A DNA stretch of 64,000 nucleotides from Lunularia cruciata (GCA_948567375.1 OX419757.1:28644001-28708000); one strand, 5' to 3'; counted from the stretch's first letter, positions 9,580 to 22,560 are shown. The notes: a model not told the origin generated them from the sequence alone. Program-made: numbers and translations.

Positions 9580-12050
9580 ATAGGGGCTTGCATTCTTCAC
9601 TCTTCCTTCATCTCAAATATAGGATGTTTGGTTGAAATTTCCATCAAAGCATAAAACAAAACCTTTTCCATGTGTGTCAATTGTTTGAAGGAAGTATCGT
9701 CTAGATTTCTGAAATATTGTTCCAAAAAGGGGTGCTATGGGAACATTACATATGCACTGAAATATATCAATTCCTTTACTCTATCCCACCATTCACAAAG
9801 CATGTGAATGGTGACATGGTGACCTTATGACACCCATATCATCTAATCTTATTTCCACAAATCCCATTCCAGATCTAAATCAAATGGATCAGCATCATTA
9901 TCATCAAGGTTTCTTTCACCATGCATCATCATACTCATACTCGTTTCATGAAAGCATTTTAATGTGTTTTTTGAGCAGCATTCAAGCATTAATCAATAGC
10001 ATCTTGCTTGCTTTAAGTGCCCTTTCTGTCAATTATCTTGCATGTACATTTTTTTCTAGTGGCTTCTATGTCAATTATCTTGTGGTTTTTTTTGGCTTGT
10101 GCTCTCAGTTTGCTATAACTTTCTCGCTCATTCTTTTTTTGAGTTTTAAATTCTCAATATGGACTACTTTGCCAAGATAACACAAGCTACACAGATCTAC
10201 CACCTAACTTGGAAATTTGATTTAAAAATTCTCATTCTTAATTACCCCTAATTAATGTTAATCAACTCCCATATACACCCTAAGTCCCATAGAAAATTTG
10301 TAGATCAACTCTTTTTTGCACCATTGAAAAAGTTGTGGGATGCGGTGCTCACCTTGTAATTCAAAACACATACCCCTATTTCACCTACCATAAAAATGTT
10401 CCAAGACTCCATATTTTTTCTTATGGTTCCAATAATGGTGGGACCAATAACTCCTCAATTGCCCTAATATGATTATTATATACCATGATAACAATGGAAT
10501 AGTTGGGAGGTTACCAAAGCAAACCAAACCAAAACCTAGGGATTACTTGAGAGATTATGAGAGATGAAAGTAGAAATGGACATTAATTAGTAATGCCAAT
10601 GGGATTATCAAGGAAAACCCAAAAATTAAGAGGTTACAAGAAGACAAATGGAAACCAAATGAAAATGGGAGCAACTACAAAGGACAATTTGGAGATACTT
10701 GGCTTGGTTATTTGAGATTATGGGGAGATACCAAGATTAGCAAGGAAGAGAAATTGGCAAAACATGTTAATATAGGTTATCTACATGAAAAGAAAATGAA
10801 TGAGCCTTATCGCCTTGCAAAAGCATTTACAAATCTTGAAGTGTGATGTGCAACTTATGAAGGTGATAGTAGTGCACATTAATGAGGCCATAACTATACC
10901 TAGTTTATAAATTAAAATTAAAATTTCTTCTCATGTGAAAAGGTTATGGTTGGGACTAAAGAGGTTTTCTGTACCAGTACTTGTTTTGACATTTTTGCAT
11001 TATTGGCATATTAGGACCGGTGCATACAAGTTTCTTGACTTTGGAGAAAAACTAAGGTAAAGGAGGTGCAAAGATAATATAAAGATTATTATGCTTTTTC
11101 AAGAGAGGAGAACTTTCCTTATGCTTGTTTATACATGGTGCATTCCACTTTGCAATAAACTCATCCTATAGTTTTAAAATCTTTAAATTGCAAGAGATGG
11201 GTCAGTATCAACTAACATTCACTTTTAAACATGAAGTAACTCTAATGTAGTATTATAGACAACCAATCTTTGTAAGATGATCAATGTAAAGAATACACTC
11301 CTCTTTCTTTTTATTATTTTTTATTGTTGCTTTCTCTTTTGTATTGCTTGTTTTTGTTTCTCATGTTGAGATTGTTGACTGCATTGAAGAAAATAATTCT
11401 TGGATTGATCAAAATAATATACAACAAGCATGAAGCAAGGCAAGATGAGGATAAAACTGAAGGAGTTTCCAAAAAAGTAGCAAACTTAGTAGTTGTGAAG
11501 ACCCATATACTCTATCTTCACAAATAGTTGATACCACAAGGTAAGTGTGTGTATGCACTGCTTCCAAATATGCACAAGATTACAAGAAGTACTCTTGAAG
11601 ATATGGATACATTTAAAGAGGTTATAGGAGTGGAATTGAATAGTCAATTATAGAGCAAAAAGATATCAATACTCCAAGACCTAAGCTAACAAAGGTTGAT
11701 ACAAAAGCACAATCCTAATCTGCATTGCTTGGTAATTCAAGGAAACAAACCAAGTTTGTTTGGAAATATTAGCAAGTCTTACAAATGATAGAGGCAAAGC
11801 TTTCTGAACATGAGGAGTAGGTTATGGCATTTTTTGAGGAATGGCTTGTATCAAGAACCACAAAGAGCATTTCCATCCAAAAATCTTGCCTTAAGAAGGA
11901 GGTCACTCACTCCACAATTTTGGTAGGGATTAGCCTTAACACCTTAAGGCACCAATTTCTGTCAATTGCAGATATTGTTGGGTCCAAACCAATGAAATCT
12001 GCCTCTATAAAGTTGGAAGAAATATAGATATTTTTGAGATCTAAGGGAAT
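9580..12050. other. AT-rich intergenic DNA, nothing recognised
   Basis: Both strands show only short frames without ATG starts or family resemblance. Probable degraded transposon sequence, since it lies between two Harbinger remnants, but I cannot assign it. Confidence 0.4.
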
Positions 12051-12074
12051 TAATACTTTATTTATTGTTGATTA

Positions 12075-12190
12075 AGAACAAGTGTGAAACTATCATGAAT
12101 AAGTTTAAAAAGATTCAAGATCGCAATAAGATATCAAAGAATGCATCTTATTACTTGGCAAATTATTTTTTCCAAGAGGCATAAAATCTT
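12075..12190 (+). pseudogene. Possible Myb/SANT-like accessory ORF fragment of a Harbinger element
   Basis: The plus strand reads KNKCETIMNKFKKIQDRNKI, then SKNASYYLANYF before a stop. Spacing of basic and aromatic residues resembles the Myb/SANT-like DNA-binding proteins that accompany plant PIF/Harbinger transposases. It lies about 0.8 kb upstream of the transposase remnant in the same orientation, the usual two-ORF arrangement. The match is by eye and short. Confidence 0.35.
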
Positions 12191-12869
12191 CCTCTCTCTT
12201 TTTCACCTCAATGGTATTTGTTGATTGATCACTAGTATAGGGTTTGGCCTAGGATAACACCACCTTGCATGGCTATTTAGCCATGCTTATTCCAAATTAT
12301 GGTATCATAAAACCAGGTGGTGTTCAATAGACTCTTGCTTCCATAAAAGAAACTGCTATTAAGTAAGACTAAAAACATAGGAACTCATTGCCTCATAATG
12401 TAGAGTCAACTCAAGAGAATAATAAGTTTAACTTGGATAATAGTAAAAGAGAGAAAGTTTTCCAATAATGATATTGAATTACACTCTTACTAGCTTCTCA
12501 ACATCCTTAGTCAAAGTTGAAGAGAAGAAATTAGATATCAAATTAACATTTTATAGGGAGTATATAACCCGTAAGCTACTCATTTAGAATCAGAAGGTAG
12601 AGAATGCAAACTTGAGAAGTAGTCAATTGGTGCTCCACAAGTTATTGTCAAACATTTCCAATAGGCTTAGTGGAATGAGTGGTGTGTAAAACCAAGATAA
12701 TTAGCATGGTTTAACTATTATTTAACAACCAATTATGAACATGAAAGGTTTATTATGATGTTATATATGTCTGAATAAGTTTTTTGGAGTTAGTGTACAT
12801 GGTGGAACTTCAGTCTAGAAAGATTATATAAATTACCAAAAGAGAGTACTAATATAGGTTTAAATAGGA

Positions 12870-13655
12870 GGAGCAGCTCATTATACGCTTTACATAGCTA
12901 ATAGTCATTTTGTTATTTGTGACAAGTTCAAGATATGGGAGAGCACTTTGCAAGAAGCCTTTGTAGATGTAGTTTTAGTTATTAGTGCTACAATGGTACC
13001 TATCTTTATTCAAGGGCCAAGTGGTGCCGCCATGGCCAAGGCAAGTGAAGGTTTTCCAAAGAGAGTTGAAATACCAAACTATCAAGGCACCATAGATGGA
13101 TTGTATATCCATATCAAAGCTCCTAAAAGGTAGAGGTTTACCCTTAGAGTACTACAGTAAGAAGCAATTGGTGTTGGGGTTTATGTTGCTCTTGGCACAT
13201 CAATTGCGGGAGTGGATGTTTCAACCATTATGTCCAAGTTTTGAGGACATCAACTTTATGTACTCATCTAGGTGATTGGAAAGTCCTTGCAGAGCCGGTG
13301 ATCCCTCTTCCACAAGCATTTCAGCTGCACACTTACCTCTTAAGAAACTCCGGCTACACCATAGAGAGCAGGTGGTTAATACCCCTTTACTCCTTTTAAC
13401 TCTGGCTTGCTTGCAGAGCATTGTTTGTTTGATGAACTACAAGAAAAATGCAGATTATATATCAAGAAAGTTTTTGGTACTCTGAAAGAGAGGTCTAAAA
13501 TTTTCGATATCGGAATCTCATGCAAATGTGCAATTGAGATAGTCAAAACTTGCATCTTACATAATTTCTTACTATACCCAAAAGAGCTGCCCGAGCAAAA
13601 CAGTGGTATTGGTAAGTGTATTGGTAACATTGGTGCAAATGGACTTGGTGTTTGA
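12870..13655 (+). pseudogene. PIF/Harbinger transposase remnant (DDE_Tnp_4), frameshifted
   Basis: Readable blocks in order: ICDKFKIWESTLQEAFVDVV, then IPNYQGTIDGLYIHIKAP near 13070-13125 (the conserved I-D-G/A-x-H-I segment with the first catalytic Asp), YLLRNSGYTIESRWLIPLY near 13338-13390 (usually G-D-S-G-Y, here N replaces D), and FGTLKERSKIF followed by CILHNFLLYP near 13470-13580. Frame changes and stops lie between the blocks. The order and motifs identify the family well. The second catalytic Asp appears lost. Confidence 0.75.
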
Positions 13656-13659
13656 CACT

Positions 13660-14410
13660 TTGGGTTGGAAGTCAAGGCTGCATTATATGCCTATTTCAAC
13701 TCCCATATTTGAAAGTGCTGGTGACTTCGTTGACATCAGCAGAACCCTTATAAAAGTGCTTGATGCTAAGAATATCATAACTTTTAGTTCTTGAGGTTGA
13801 ATAAGAAGAGAGTACTCAATACTAGTTGAGATGACATATGTACTACTTCAATACATGCAAAATAAAAGGCTCACAGCGTTCACTTTTAAACTTGATGCCA
13901 AAGTTACTCCAGCTTGAACTTGAACTTGAATTCATGCGTGAATGTGCTACCCTTCTTATTACTCTAAGCAATGCTATAAAAAATAGGAACGTATAAGCTG
14001 AAATATATTATCAAGCATATTTTACCTTTGTACCAAGACATCGGTGTTCTACCTTTGCATCAAGACTTATAATCATACTCACTTATAATCTTACTCAATT
14101 TATTAACATAGCAAGAACTCGGATCTCAAGGAATTGTTGATGATTGCACCAACTCCTACCGAGACGTGAACGACAATGGACCGAGTAACTTCTTGCACAT
14201 TCATTCAATCAAGAGGCATGGACACTACATGAACACAACAATAGCCTGAACTCTATCTGATTCTAGATCTTTGTATGAGTGTGTTGAGCTTCCTATTGCA
14301 GCTTCTTCCCAAATCCGATCATACATCACGTGAGCACATAGGAAGAAAGAAGCGTGTGAGATGGTTAGGATAAGGAGAGGAGCACAAAAGCAGCCACCGA
14401 GATGAAAGGC
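13660..14410. other. Intergenic stretch, nothing recognised
   Basis: No frame on either strand shows a recognisable domain or convincing exon structure. Base composition becomes less AT-biased toward 14.2 kb, approaching the gene island. Confidence 0.35.
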
Positions 14411-14429
14411 GCCAATGGTGAAATACAAT

Positions 14430-14824
14430 GTGTTTGCATTTAAGGAAGAAAGTCTCAAGGCCCTTCATGCAGAATATCACATTCATGCAGTAACTGGAGG
14501 CAACACTGGAAATGAGGAGCAAAAGAATAGAACTCTAGAGGATCCTGAATTCCAAACAGTTGCTCTTATTGCTCCAATACTGCGTGGAATGGCCACAGGC
14601 CCAATAAAATACTCCAAAGGAAAAGGAAAGAAAGTAACACAGGCGCATCAAAAAGTGCAAATAAAAAGGAAGAGTGTCCAATACTGGACAAGCTCTTCCA
14701 GGACTCCACAACCTGGATGCCCCGTGATTTGAGTGCAGGAGCTCTTGCGTCTATTCCAGAGCTTCCAAGCCTCGTCGAGGGAATCTGGGAAATGAACTCT
14801 GATGGATTATGTTCTGTATGTCCC
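14430..14824 (+). pseudogene. Unidentified coding-like stretch, possible gene fragment
   Basis: Two plus-strand frames look coding. The first runs to about 14640 (AFKEESLKALHAEYHIHAVT, then EDPEFQTVALIAPILRGMA). The second runs from about 14640 to a stop at 14824 (ECPILDKLFQDSTTWMPRD, ALASIPELPSLVEGIWEM). The change of frame falls near an ACAG that could be a splice acceptor. I do not recognise the protein; it could be the 3' end of a gene, or a retrocopy fragment with a frameshift. Confidence 0.3.
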
Positions 14825-15034
14825 TGAATGAACCTCCATCGAGTAACCTGGAATACTCTGTTTATCATTTTGAGTTAGCTCTTGCAATGTGACTGGTATA
14901 TATGGTATAAATGCTGAATTTTGTCAAGGGATCTAGTAAGTTTTGTTTACTTAGTAGTGGTGCGTAGTACTGCACATGTTCAGCAGTAAAATTTATTTAT
15001 GTGGACACACTTGCGGTTTTGGATTTGCCTCGTC

Positions 15035-15078
15035 CATAAAAAGAGAGGTGTGTGCGAGAACACACCTCTCTTTTTATG
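15035..15078. repeat. Perfect 19-bp stem hairpin (6-nt loop)
   Basis: 15035-15053 is the exact reverse complement of 15060-15078, with loop GCGAGA at 15054-15059. The arms begin CATAAAAAGAGAGG. No mismatch and no G:U pairing is needed. A recent foldback or a structured transcript end are possible explanations. Confidence 0.85.
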
Positions 15079-15437
15079 CCTTGGACCTACGTTCTCTACT
15101 TCTACATAACCAATTACAAAATTCAGATTTGTGTTAGCACAAATCCTGTTTGGATCCTGCCTTCTCTATTCAGCATGCGTGTAAAGAGGGGGTGTGAGCA
15201 TAATAAATGAACATAAACCCAGCTTTGGTTTGTGTCAAAAGAGCCATTTGAGGTTGTTCTCTCTACTCCTGGAAGGTTTTGTGATTATGAAGAGGCGCTG
15301 CCTATCTTCTATACTCCCATAGCGGGAATCTCTACTGTAGTTAAGGCTTTGTTTTGTCGTATGAGAGGAGTTGCGAGTCTTCTCTCCTTCCTGCAAAGTC
15401 TCGTTGTTGAGAAGCGAGAGGCAAGTCAGTTGGCCAC

Positions 15438-15707
15438 AAAATACACAAGTTCCTATGCAGCTTCTTGGGGTTTCGTGTACGGATTTGATAACCATACGAG
15501 CCTGGTAATAGAGAGGGATCAATGCTGCCTTGTAATACTTTCACTTTGTCACTGTTTAGTTTCACATTTAATATGTGCAGCGAAATATACAAGTTTCTAT
15601 GCAGTTTGTTGGGTGTGTGGGGTTTGCCATTTAGCGGGTGATGGCGTTGTTATACCCATACAAGCCTGGGGTGGAGAGGGGACAATGCTGCCTAAACCCT
15701 AAACCCT
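15438..15707 (+). repeat. Imperfect direct duplication ending in a telomere-like motif
   Basis: Blocks AAATACACAAGTTCCTATGC (15438) and AAATATACAAGTTTCTATGC (15583) begin two related units of about 145 bp, each ending in a CATAC(A/G)AGCCTGG..GAGAGG..CAATGCTGCC segment. The second unit ends CCTAAACCCTAAACCC (15691-15706), two plant-type telomere units. Two looser duplicate segments (about 15928-16035 and 16099-16178) follow downstream. Confidence 0.5.
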
Positions 15708-16199
15708 TAAGCTCTTGTCATTTTTTCACCAATTATTGCATAGTTTCACAATTAATAGAGTGATAATACACAGTTATATTTTGAGATTTTGCGATCGTAC
15801 TGCCTAACTTGTCTCAAAATTGCTAGCACTGCAGTTTTCCTTCCAGAATTCTAATCCTACACACTCCTTGTTCTCAAATTTCTACTACTAAATAGTTGAA
15901 CTTGTTTCTTATTCAGTATTGCTCAGAGAGCTACCACAAAGAAATCATGCATTATAACCCCAAAGCTACAAGTCTCTTTGCAAAGGAAAACGGCAGTTAT
16001 TACTACATAATTTAAACGATTGTTACTTCCAAGCTTCACACTTAAGACTTGTAGTATTCCGTATTTTTACAGTTCTTGTTCAGTTCCTGTTGCATCGTGA
16101 GCTACCAAATATAGATCATGAATTATTACTCCAAAACTGCAAGTCCTTTGCACAGTCAATCAATTGTTACCTCCAAGGTCCAATGTTTACTGCACAGTT

Positions 16200-18900
16200 T
16201 CATGGATATGTTTTTACTTTCACGATCTCTAGTCACCATTTCATACTTTGGCTGCATACTTTGGCTACTTTAGATGCATACTATGCATCTAAAAGTATGA
16301 TCTACCACATTACTAATCATGCACCCTGCTTGTCTTCGTTGATTACTGTTTCACCTTGTTTTCACTGCAAGATTTTCATTTTTCAACTCCAGGTTTCACC
16401 ATTTTTACTGCAAAAATAAATTCACAGCGATGGTTCCACAAATCATGCTTGAATAGTTTTGCAACTTCTTTCACAAGTTTTGCTGCATCCACCACAAATA
16501 AAACATTCAAATGTGGACTTCAAAAGATACAAGATGAGCAAAAAAGGTTTGTAAGGCATGCTATCAATGTTTCCACTGCACACTCTCTAGTCGACCTTTT
16601 TTGCACATAAAGGTACCATTCACAATCATCATTGTGACTGTCATCTGAATCCCGAATCATATGCCAACTGATGGTTTTCGCAGTGGCATTTGAGAGTTGT
16701 GGGTAATCAGAGCTTGTTTTGTTATGAGCTTGTAGTCATGTGTCTCCCTTGAAGAGTCTTAAGGTGAATCGGAACACAACCGTGAATGAGCCCACTGCCT
16801 GGACCAACAACAGTGAATGAGACTTTGCAAAGCAAGTTACGTTTCCCAAATGCAGAGTCTCGTGTTCTTCTCTAACCCGCTTCATCGCCAAGGGGAGTGT
16901 ATAAACAGCCAGTAAAGATGCGGAGCCAGGTGTAATGTCAACTCAATCGAAATGCTCATTGATAGCGATACATCCTACGAAATGACGGTCAGCCAATCTG
17001 GAGTTAAGGACTACTGGAAATGCGTGAACTTTGCTACGGATCTATGAGTTAGATGATTTAATCCGGCTATTAACTTTTATGAATGTACTTCCTGTTGTGA
17101 TATGCGCTGAAATTTGCAGGTGGGCTGCAATTGAGTTCCAGGTTGTGAACTTGCGGTGGACGTCTAAGACTAAGCACCTCTAGTTGGAATATACTAGTCA
17201 CTTTCAACAAATTTTGATTTACTGATTTCAGGTTCGTCATAATGTCACAGACTTAGCAAGCACCACCTCATCTGCTTGGACCTTGTCAACAGGAGAGGCT
17301 CTCAATGCCCCAAGGCTCTCAAGGCACTTCTGTAAGGGGAGGGATCAAACATTTGAACAACTTTCGACGTGCGAAGTTGCTAACACTGATTCAGTTTGCT
17401 GTACGTTTGTCTGATATGCGATTTTTGCAATGCCATGCAAAAGAAATGCACTCCTCTTGGCTGCTGGAGTCCTGAAATCTGAACGTGAGCTCTTTCAGAT
17501 GTAAAGCATCAATCTACAAGAGGGATTCATCATAGTTGCATGACTTTTCACTAAAAGCAGAAAAATGTTTGGAAAGTCCATAAATCCACGTGATGATAAT
17601 TTCCAAGCTGAAAGGGGACACCAAGGTAGACCAACTGCAACTATGACGACATACCCAGCTATCAAAGAAGAACCTTGTATGATCATTAAATATCAACTTC
17701 TTAGATTTACCGAGTGTCGTAGATAGGTTCATACTTTGATTGATAGAGCATGGATACACATTCAGCTTTCTCAATTAGTTCGTTAGTCTTCTCTCGGTCC
17801 CCAAGTCACATGCTTTAATTGCGCCATCGTTTGTGTCTTCAGTATCATCAACTATACCTTGGTAGTTAGCAAACGAGAGAGAGAGAGTTGGAGAATTTTT
17901 CTAGTGAATTTTAATTATCTGATTTTCGTTCTTCCTATGCATGTGAACTATGAAAGCATAGGCTATTGGCTGTTGGGCTCTTCCCAGATTGAAGCTACCA
18001 GGAAGTGTAAGAAACCTATGCATGCGACGATAGCGTGTGTTCTAAAACCTACTAACCCAGTGGAAATATACCAAGGTACTTCAGGTACAATTTCATGATA
18101 TTAGCTACTATCTTATTCTAATTGTCTTAGATTAACGATAAGTGATGTGTCTGGATGCTTGTTGATCTTTTGATTTTGGAATTCGGGGTCACAAAATTCT
18201 GACCTGAGGGATGCTTGAGTTCCCGCAGCAAAACATGTCCGTTTCCGCTTATTAGGTTTACTTACGAGTATTTTGTAGTCTTTGGTTCTACTCTATTTTC
18301 GTACAATTTTAATTTTTCGCTAATGCTTCAACAACGATGTGCATATTATCAGGACATGTTCCAGTACATTTCATATATTTGCTTCCGCTCCTTTATCAAA
18401 CTATGCACATTGTTACAGTACACATTACTTACAATTGCTTCTGCACGGAGTGGAATTGCGGCCCCTGGACCTAATCGATATGACACAGTATCAGCTCCTC
18501 CACCCGACCTGAAGGACCGGTAAAGATAGAATCATCAATAGCATACGATAAATCATTCAGTCGTTTTCGTAAGCATGAGTATTGACTATTTCTTATTCGC
18601 TCTTGAAGAATACAATGATGGGGTTTCACTGCTGATCTCAGCACTATTTCCTACAACGGGACATTTTCCTTGCGACCTAAGAACCTTGGATTCTCGGCTC
18701 TATTAACGACATCCCGTGCCCACAATTTGCGTTCCGTGGACGAGAATCTGAAGCCTCAAAACGTTTGACGGTCCAAGTGATTACATCCACAGAGCCACTC
18801 GTAGCGAACATCTGAATGGTCGCAGCGGTAGCCGCCGTTGGTGTGGGGACGACCGGTTCTCTTGTCATCGTTCTAAACAAATTGACTCAAATGTGGTGAC
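16200..18900. other. Unassigned region with several exon-like open stretches
   Basis: Plus-strand frames with coding character are scattered here. 16952-17047 reads MLIDSDTSYEMTVSQSG, then KDYWKCVNFATDL and a stop. 17233-17418 is open for 61 codons (NVTDLASTTSSAWTLSTGEA). 18420-18521 reads SGIAAPGPNRYDTVSAPPPD and ends at GGTAAAG, a possible splice donor. None joins into a gene model and no family is recognised, so a decayed gene or a lineage-specific gene are both possible. Confidence 0.25.
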
Positions 18901-19339
18901 AGCTCGTGTGTATGAATTGGACCCCAACTGCCCAGGAGTCAACACGTGATACAGCTCTGATTGATTCTGCCCCGAGAAACTTTCGACCTTACACGGTTGA
19001 TAATCATTTCCATTAACCAGGAGGAGATGGCGAAAGTTGGGACCAGAGTCAACTCAGAAAAAAAATGTTGGGCCATGATGCCCCTTGCATCCATACAATT
19101 GAGACTTGGTGCGGCGGGGCAGAGTATGGCTTGCCACATGAGAGAAAGAGAACTAATGAAGCTACAAATCGATGGGGGGTGCTTCCAGCAACAACTGCCG
19201 CTTGCCCCCAACTCCACTTTGAATTCGCAACCTTACCTAAATACACCCTCTTCATAGCTGTGGTTGTCGCTGTGTATGACTCACTTAAGAGATATTCCAT
19301 CTCAAGAAGCTTAATCAAAATTTTCATAAACTAAAGGTC

Positions 19340-22038
19340 TCAAAAGCCAAAGAAACCAAGCTCGCTAGCTCTTTCCTTGTCAAAGGTTTCGAAGTATTGG
19401 TAAATAATAGTGACAGCTAGCAAGATTCCAGTTCCAGAACCAATAGCGCCCATGAAATCAGCCACAACTGTCAAAGCTCCAATACACATTCCACCGAAAG
19501 CGGCTGCTGTAGGGATGTATCGGTTGAGCTCCTTTTGTAAGTTGGACTCCCGATGACCGGGCATGACCATTTGTTGTTCCTGTCAAAAGAAAAGTACGAT
19601 GCACACTTAGGTTCTAATAGCAAGTTTCTAGGTGAACCCTTAAACCTGGTTGTGCGGTAGCAGCATAGAACGTGCACGTAAAGATCTCGATAGCAGTGAC
19701 AGCAAAGTAGCCAAAACTGCCCTCTAGCCTTTAGCTTACTGTCATGAATGCGTGTTCCCCCTGCCGACCAGATTACTTCGACAGTGACTAGATGATACTA
19801 CTGCTGTTAATCTCACGGGCAATTTACCTTGAGTTGCTTGGCCACATCCCTTGCTGAAGATCCAGAGACTTCAATCCATGTCTTTGAGAAAAGCGCACAA
19901 GCAGTCAGCATGAACGTCAAGTAGAATAGCGCGTGGAAGGGATTTGCTGCGATATCACCCAAGCTGCATTGCAACCACATATTCAGAGACCAATTAGCAT
20001 ATGCAACAGGCACAAATACGTTAAGAAGCATGCTCAAAGAAGAGGTCCAGATGATGTACAGGTTGTTTAAAGATTGAAATTAAGACACAAAGGAAGGAAG
20101 GAGACTGTTCGGTGGCTAACCTTGAGGGAGGCGTGATGTAGTACACGAGACCTCCTACCGGAATCAACTGGCCACTCTGTGAGTATTCAGACTCCTTCCA
20201 CTTTCCGAGGAGCTGAACCAGGAACACTCCGCTGTATTTCTTGTGCAAAAGCTGTAAAATAATACGAACGCAGGGTTTAGCTTTCCTAAAATTCAGCTAG
20301 AACTGCTGTCAGCAATCATGACCACCGAGAGAGGAACACTGGCGATTTTAGTCCACCTAATTTAGAAAGAAATGGCGAAAAATAACCCATTAATTCGAGC
20401 AGCGATCCTTAATCTTGCATTTTGACAAGTGTATTTAGAAAGTCATCTCACCTGAGAAATGAAATAAAGGTTGGACACAAGAGCGGATTGCAGAATGATG
20501 GGCATGTTGGAGGTGTAGAAGAGCTTGATTGGGTATGAACCCTGCTGACCGCGGGCACTTCTTGAACGCACAGGCAGCACAACTCGGAAACCTTGGAAGT
20601 AAATCACGATAAGGAAGACCAGCACGGTAGCCAGTAGATTTGTGACATTTGGAAGATTGGTTCTGTAAAATGCCTCCTTGAGAGCTCGAACTTTATCAGT
20701 TCTTGTGATCAAGAGGTGGAATAGGGCAATCACGGCACCCTCGAATTCCGCTCCACGACCACTGTTAATGGTCGTGGGACTGAATGCCTTCCAAATGATG
20801 TTCTCACTACAAAACGACGAAACAGCTCAGAAACATTCATGTGGGACCTGTTGACTAGGTGCCAAGGTAAATGGTCTTCATTCCCTTGCAATCCTCAGAT
20901 AAACCTAGGTCATCGCGTCAAGGCAATTCCAGAATATAAGCTTTAGAACTAGATATTCTGACAAGATCTTGTTATCTAGAGACGCAGGTGATACAGAACC
21001 ATGACAAGACCAGAGTGATATGAGAGAGAATTACCAGATGTTGGTGGCAATGAACAGGGAGATTCCAGAGCCGAGGCCATATCCCTTTTGGAGCAATTCA
21101 TCGAGGCAGATTACGATAATGCCGGCGAAGAAAAGCTGAACAATGATCAAAATAGCGTTTCCGGCTCCAAGATCTCGTACATCACCGTACATTCCAGAGA
21201 GTACGTACGCTACTGCTTCTCCAATGGTGATCATGACTCCCAACAGCTTTTGAGCACCGTTCCTACAAGTGGTAGCAGAATTTCAAACTCGGTCATCGAA
21301 CTAGGCCTCAGCATTTCGCAATGATTGCGTCCAGGAGAGCGAAAGAGATGTGCAGGCCGCATGGCATCGGGGATAGCTTCCTGGTAATTAAATCTACAAG
21401 TGGGTGCGGGTGCCAGTAACAAGACACAATCTCTACAAGGGCAATGCAAGCTTCGATTCATATTCGGGATAACACACAAGCAGCTTATGGAGGTGAGAAA
21501 TGGAGGTGAGAAATTATTCTTAGCTAATAAAGTCAACGATCCGGATCCAGACGGCAATCAGTAACTTCAACTCTGCTATGAACTGTCAGCACCACACTTT
21601 TCATACGTATCTGGTGCTTCAACATGACGGAAGATGCATCCAAGGAACCGCAAAAAGAGACAGCAGGATTACAGAACGTAGAAAAACTTACAAAAGAGCA
21701 CGGTCCTCCTTCACACTGTTGTCGACCTCAATGATCTTAGAACCAGCCAAAAGCTGCATGACCAAACCGGAAGTGACAATAGGAGTGATACCGAGCTCCA
21801 TAACGGTACCTCTGTTGGAGGCCAGGATAACACGCATCCAGTAGAAGGGGTCCGATCCGGTGGCAGAGTGGATCCCATAGAGCGGAAGCTGACTACATAC
21901 TAAGAAAATGAACAGAGAAACCACAGTGTACAAAACCTTCTCTCTAAACGGAACCTTCCGGTCCGCAGTTTGCACCTCCGGTAGCACTGATAAAAACGGC
22001 CTCACCAGATGCAACACACGAAACCCGCCCCCTGCCAT
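19340..22038 (-). CDS. SEC61A: Protein transport protein Sec61 subunit alpha (complete, 6 exons, 478 aa)
   Basis: This is the pore-forming subunit of the Sec61 translocon in the ER membrane, a polytopic protein with ten transmembrane helices in the family. Exons in transcription order: 22038-21692, 21262-21035, 20806-20452, 20251-20121, 19963-19828, 19579-19340. All introns begin GT and end AG, and the joined CDS is 1437 nt including TGA. The start reads [20 protein letters not shown], as in plant Sec61 alpha. Other hallmarks are [20 protein letters not shown] (first membrane helix), [15 protein letters not shown] at the exon 2/3 join, [20 protein letters not shown] (cytosolic loop), and the C-terminus [20 protein letters not shown] to LGFFGF. 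Length matches the usual 475 or so residues. No disabling changes are seen. Very high confidence in identity; boundaries rest on frame continuity. Confidence 0.97.
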
Positions 22039-22560
22039 AGCTTCCCTTCCTTAGGGACCCTCAGCTCTAACGAGCGCTCAAACGGTCTCCGAGACCAAAA
22101 TTTAGCAGACCTCTCTCACTCAATCGCTGATCTGATCTCCTGTATCGAAATCAAGCCAAGCTCAATCTCCGCACCGAGAGCCCTGTTAGTACGTTTCAAT
22201 CCTGCTCTTTTCACTCCGTCATCTCCAAGTGATTGTTACAATAAGAATCCCGGAAAGAAACGCAAACAATTGGAGAGACGAGCGGATGTGAGAGCACTAG
22301 GCCTACCACACACAATTCACAGAAGAAAGAAGAGGGTACGAGAGCGAAGAGAAGAAGGGATCATTAGGGCAAGTGACGACCACGCCACGACCTCCTCTGG
22401 ACTGGCTGACCGGTTGATCGCCGGCCGGCAAGGGCGGCCACCGGTTCTCGACGCCGGTTATACCCCGGCTTTTGCACAACTAGTCCTTGGAAACCGCGTT
22501 TGTGCCTGAAGTCTCCCGACGTGTTGTTCAGCACGAGTTTATCCTTCACTTGCCTTCTCT
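22039..22560 (-). promoter_or_regulatory. Probable 5' UTR and promoter region of SEC61A (GC-richer)
   Basis: The half kilobase upstream of the SEC61A start is notably less AT-rich than its surroundings, with a GC-rich core at about 22380-22480 containing repeated CCGG(T/C) blocks. Plus-strand open frames here are by-products of composition. I could not place a transcription start or a TATA box with confidence. Confidence 0.35.

Noticed and set aside
16600-17420. Decayed gene of a pore-forming or lectin family
   Set aside because: A vague resemblance of the Thr/Ser/Trp-rich fragments was not specific enough to name any family.
22009-22509. Long plus-strand open frame (166 codons) upstream of SEC61A
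   Set aside because: It has low-complexity, basic composition, no recognisable domain, overlaps the SEC61A start region on the other strand and has no splice or homology support.
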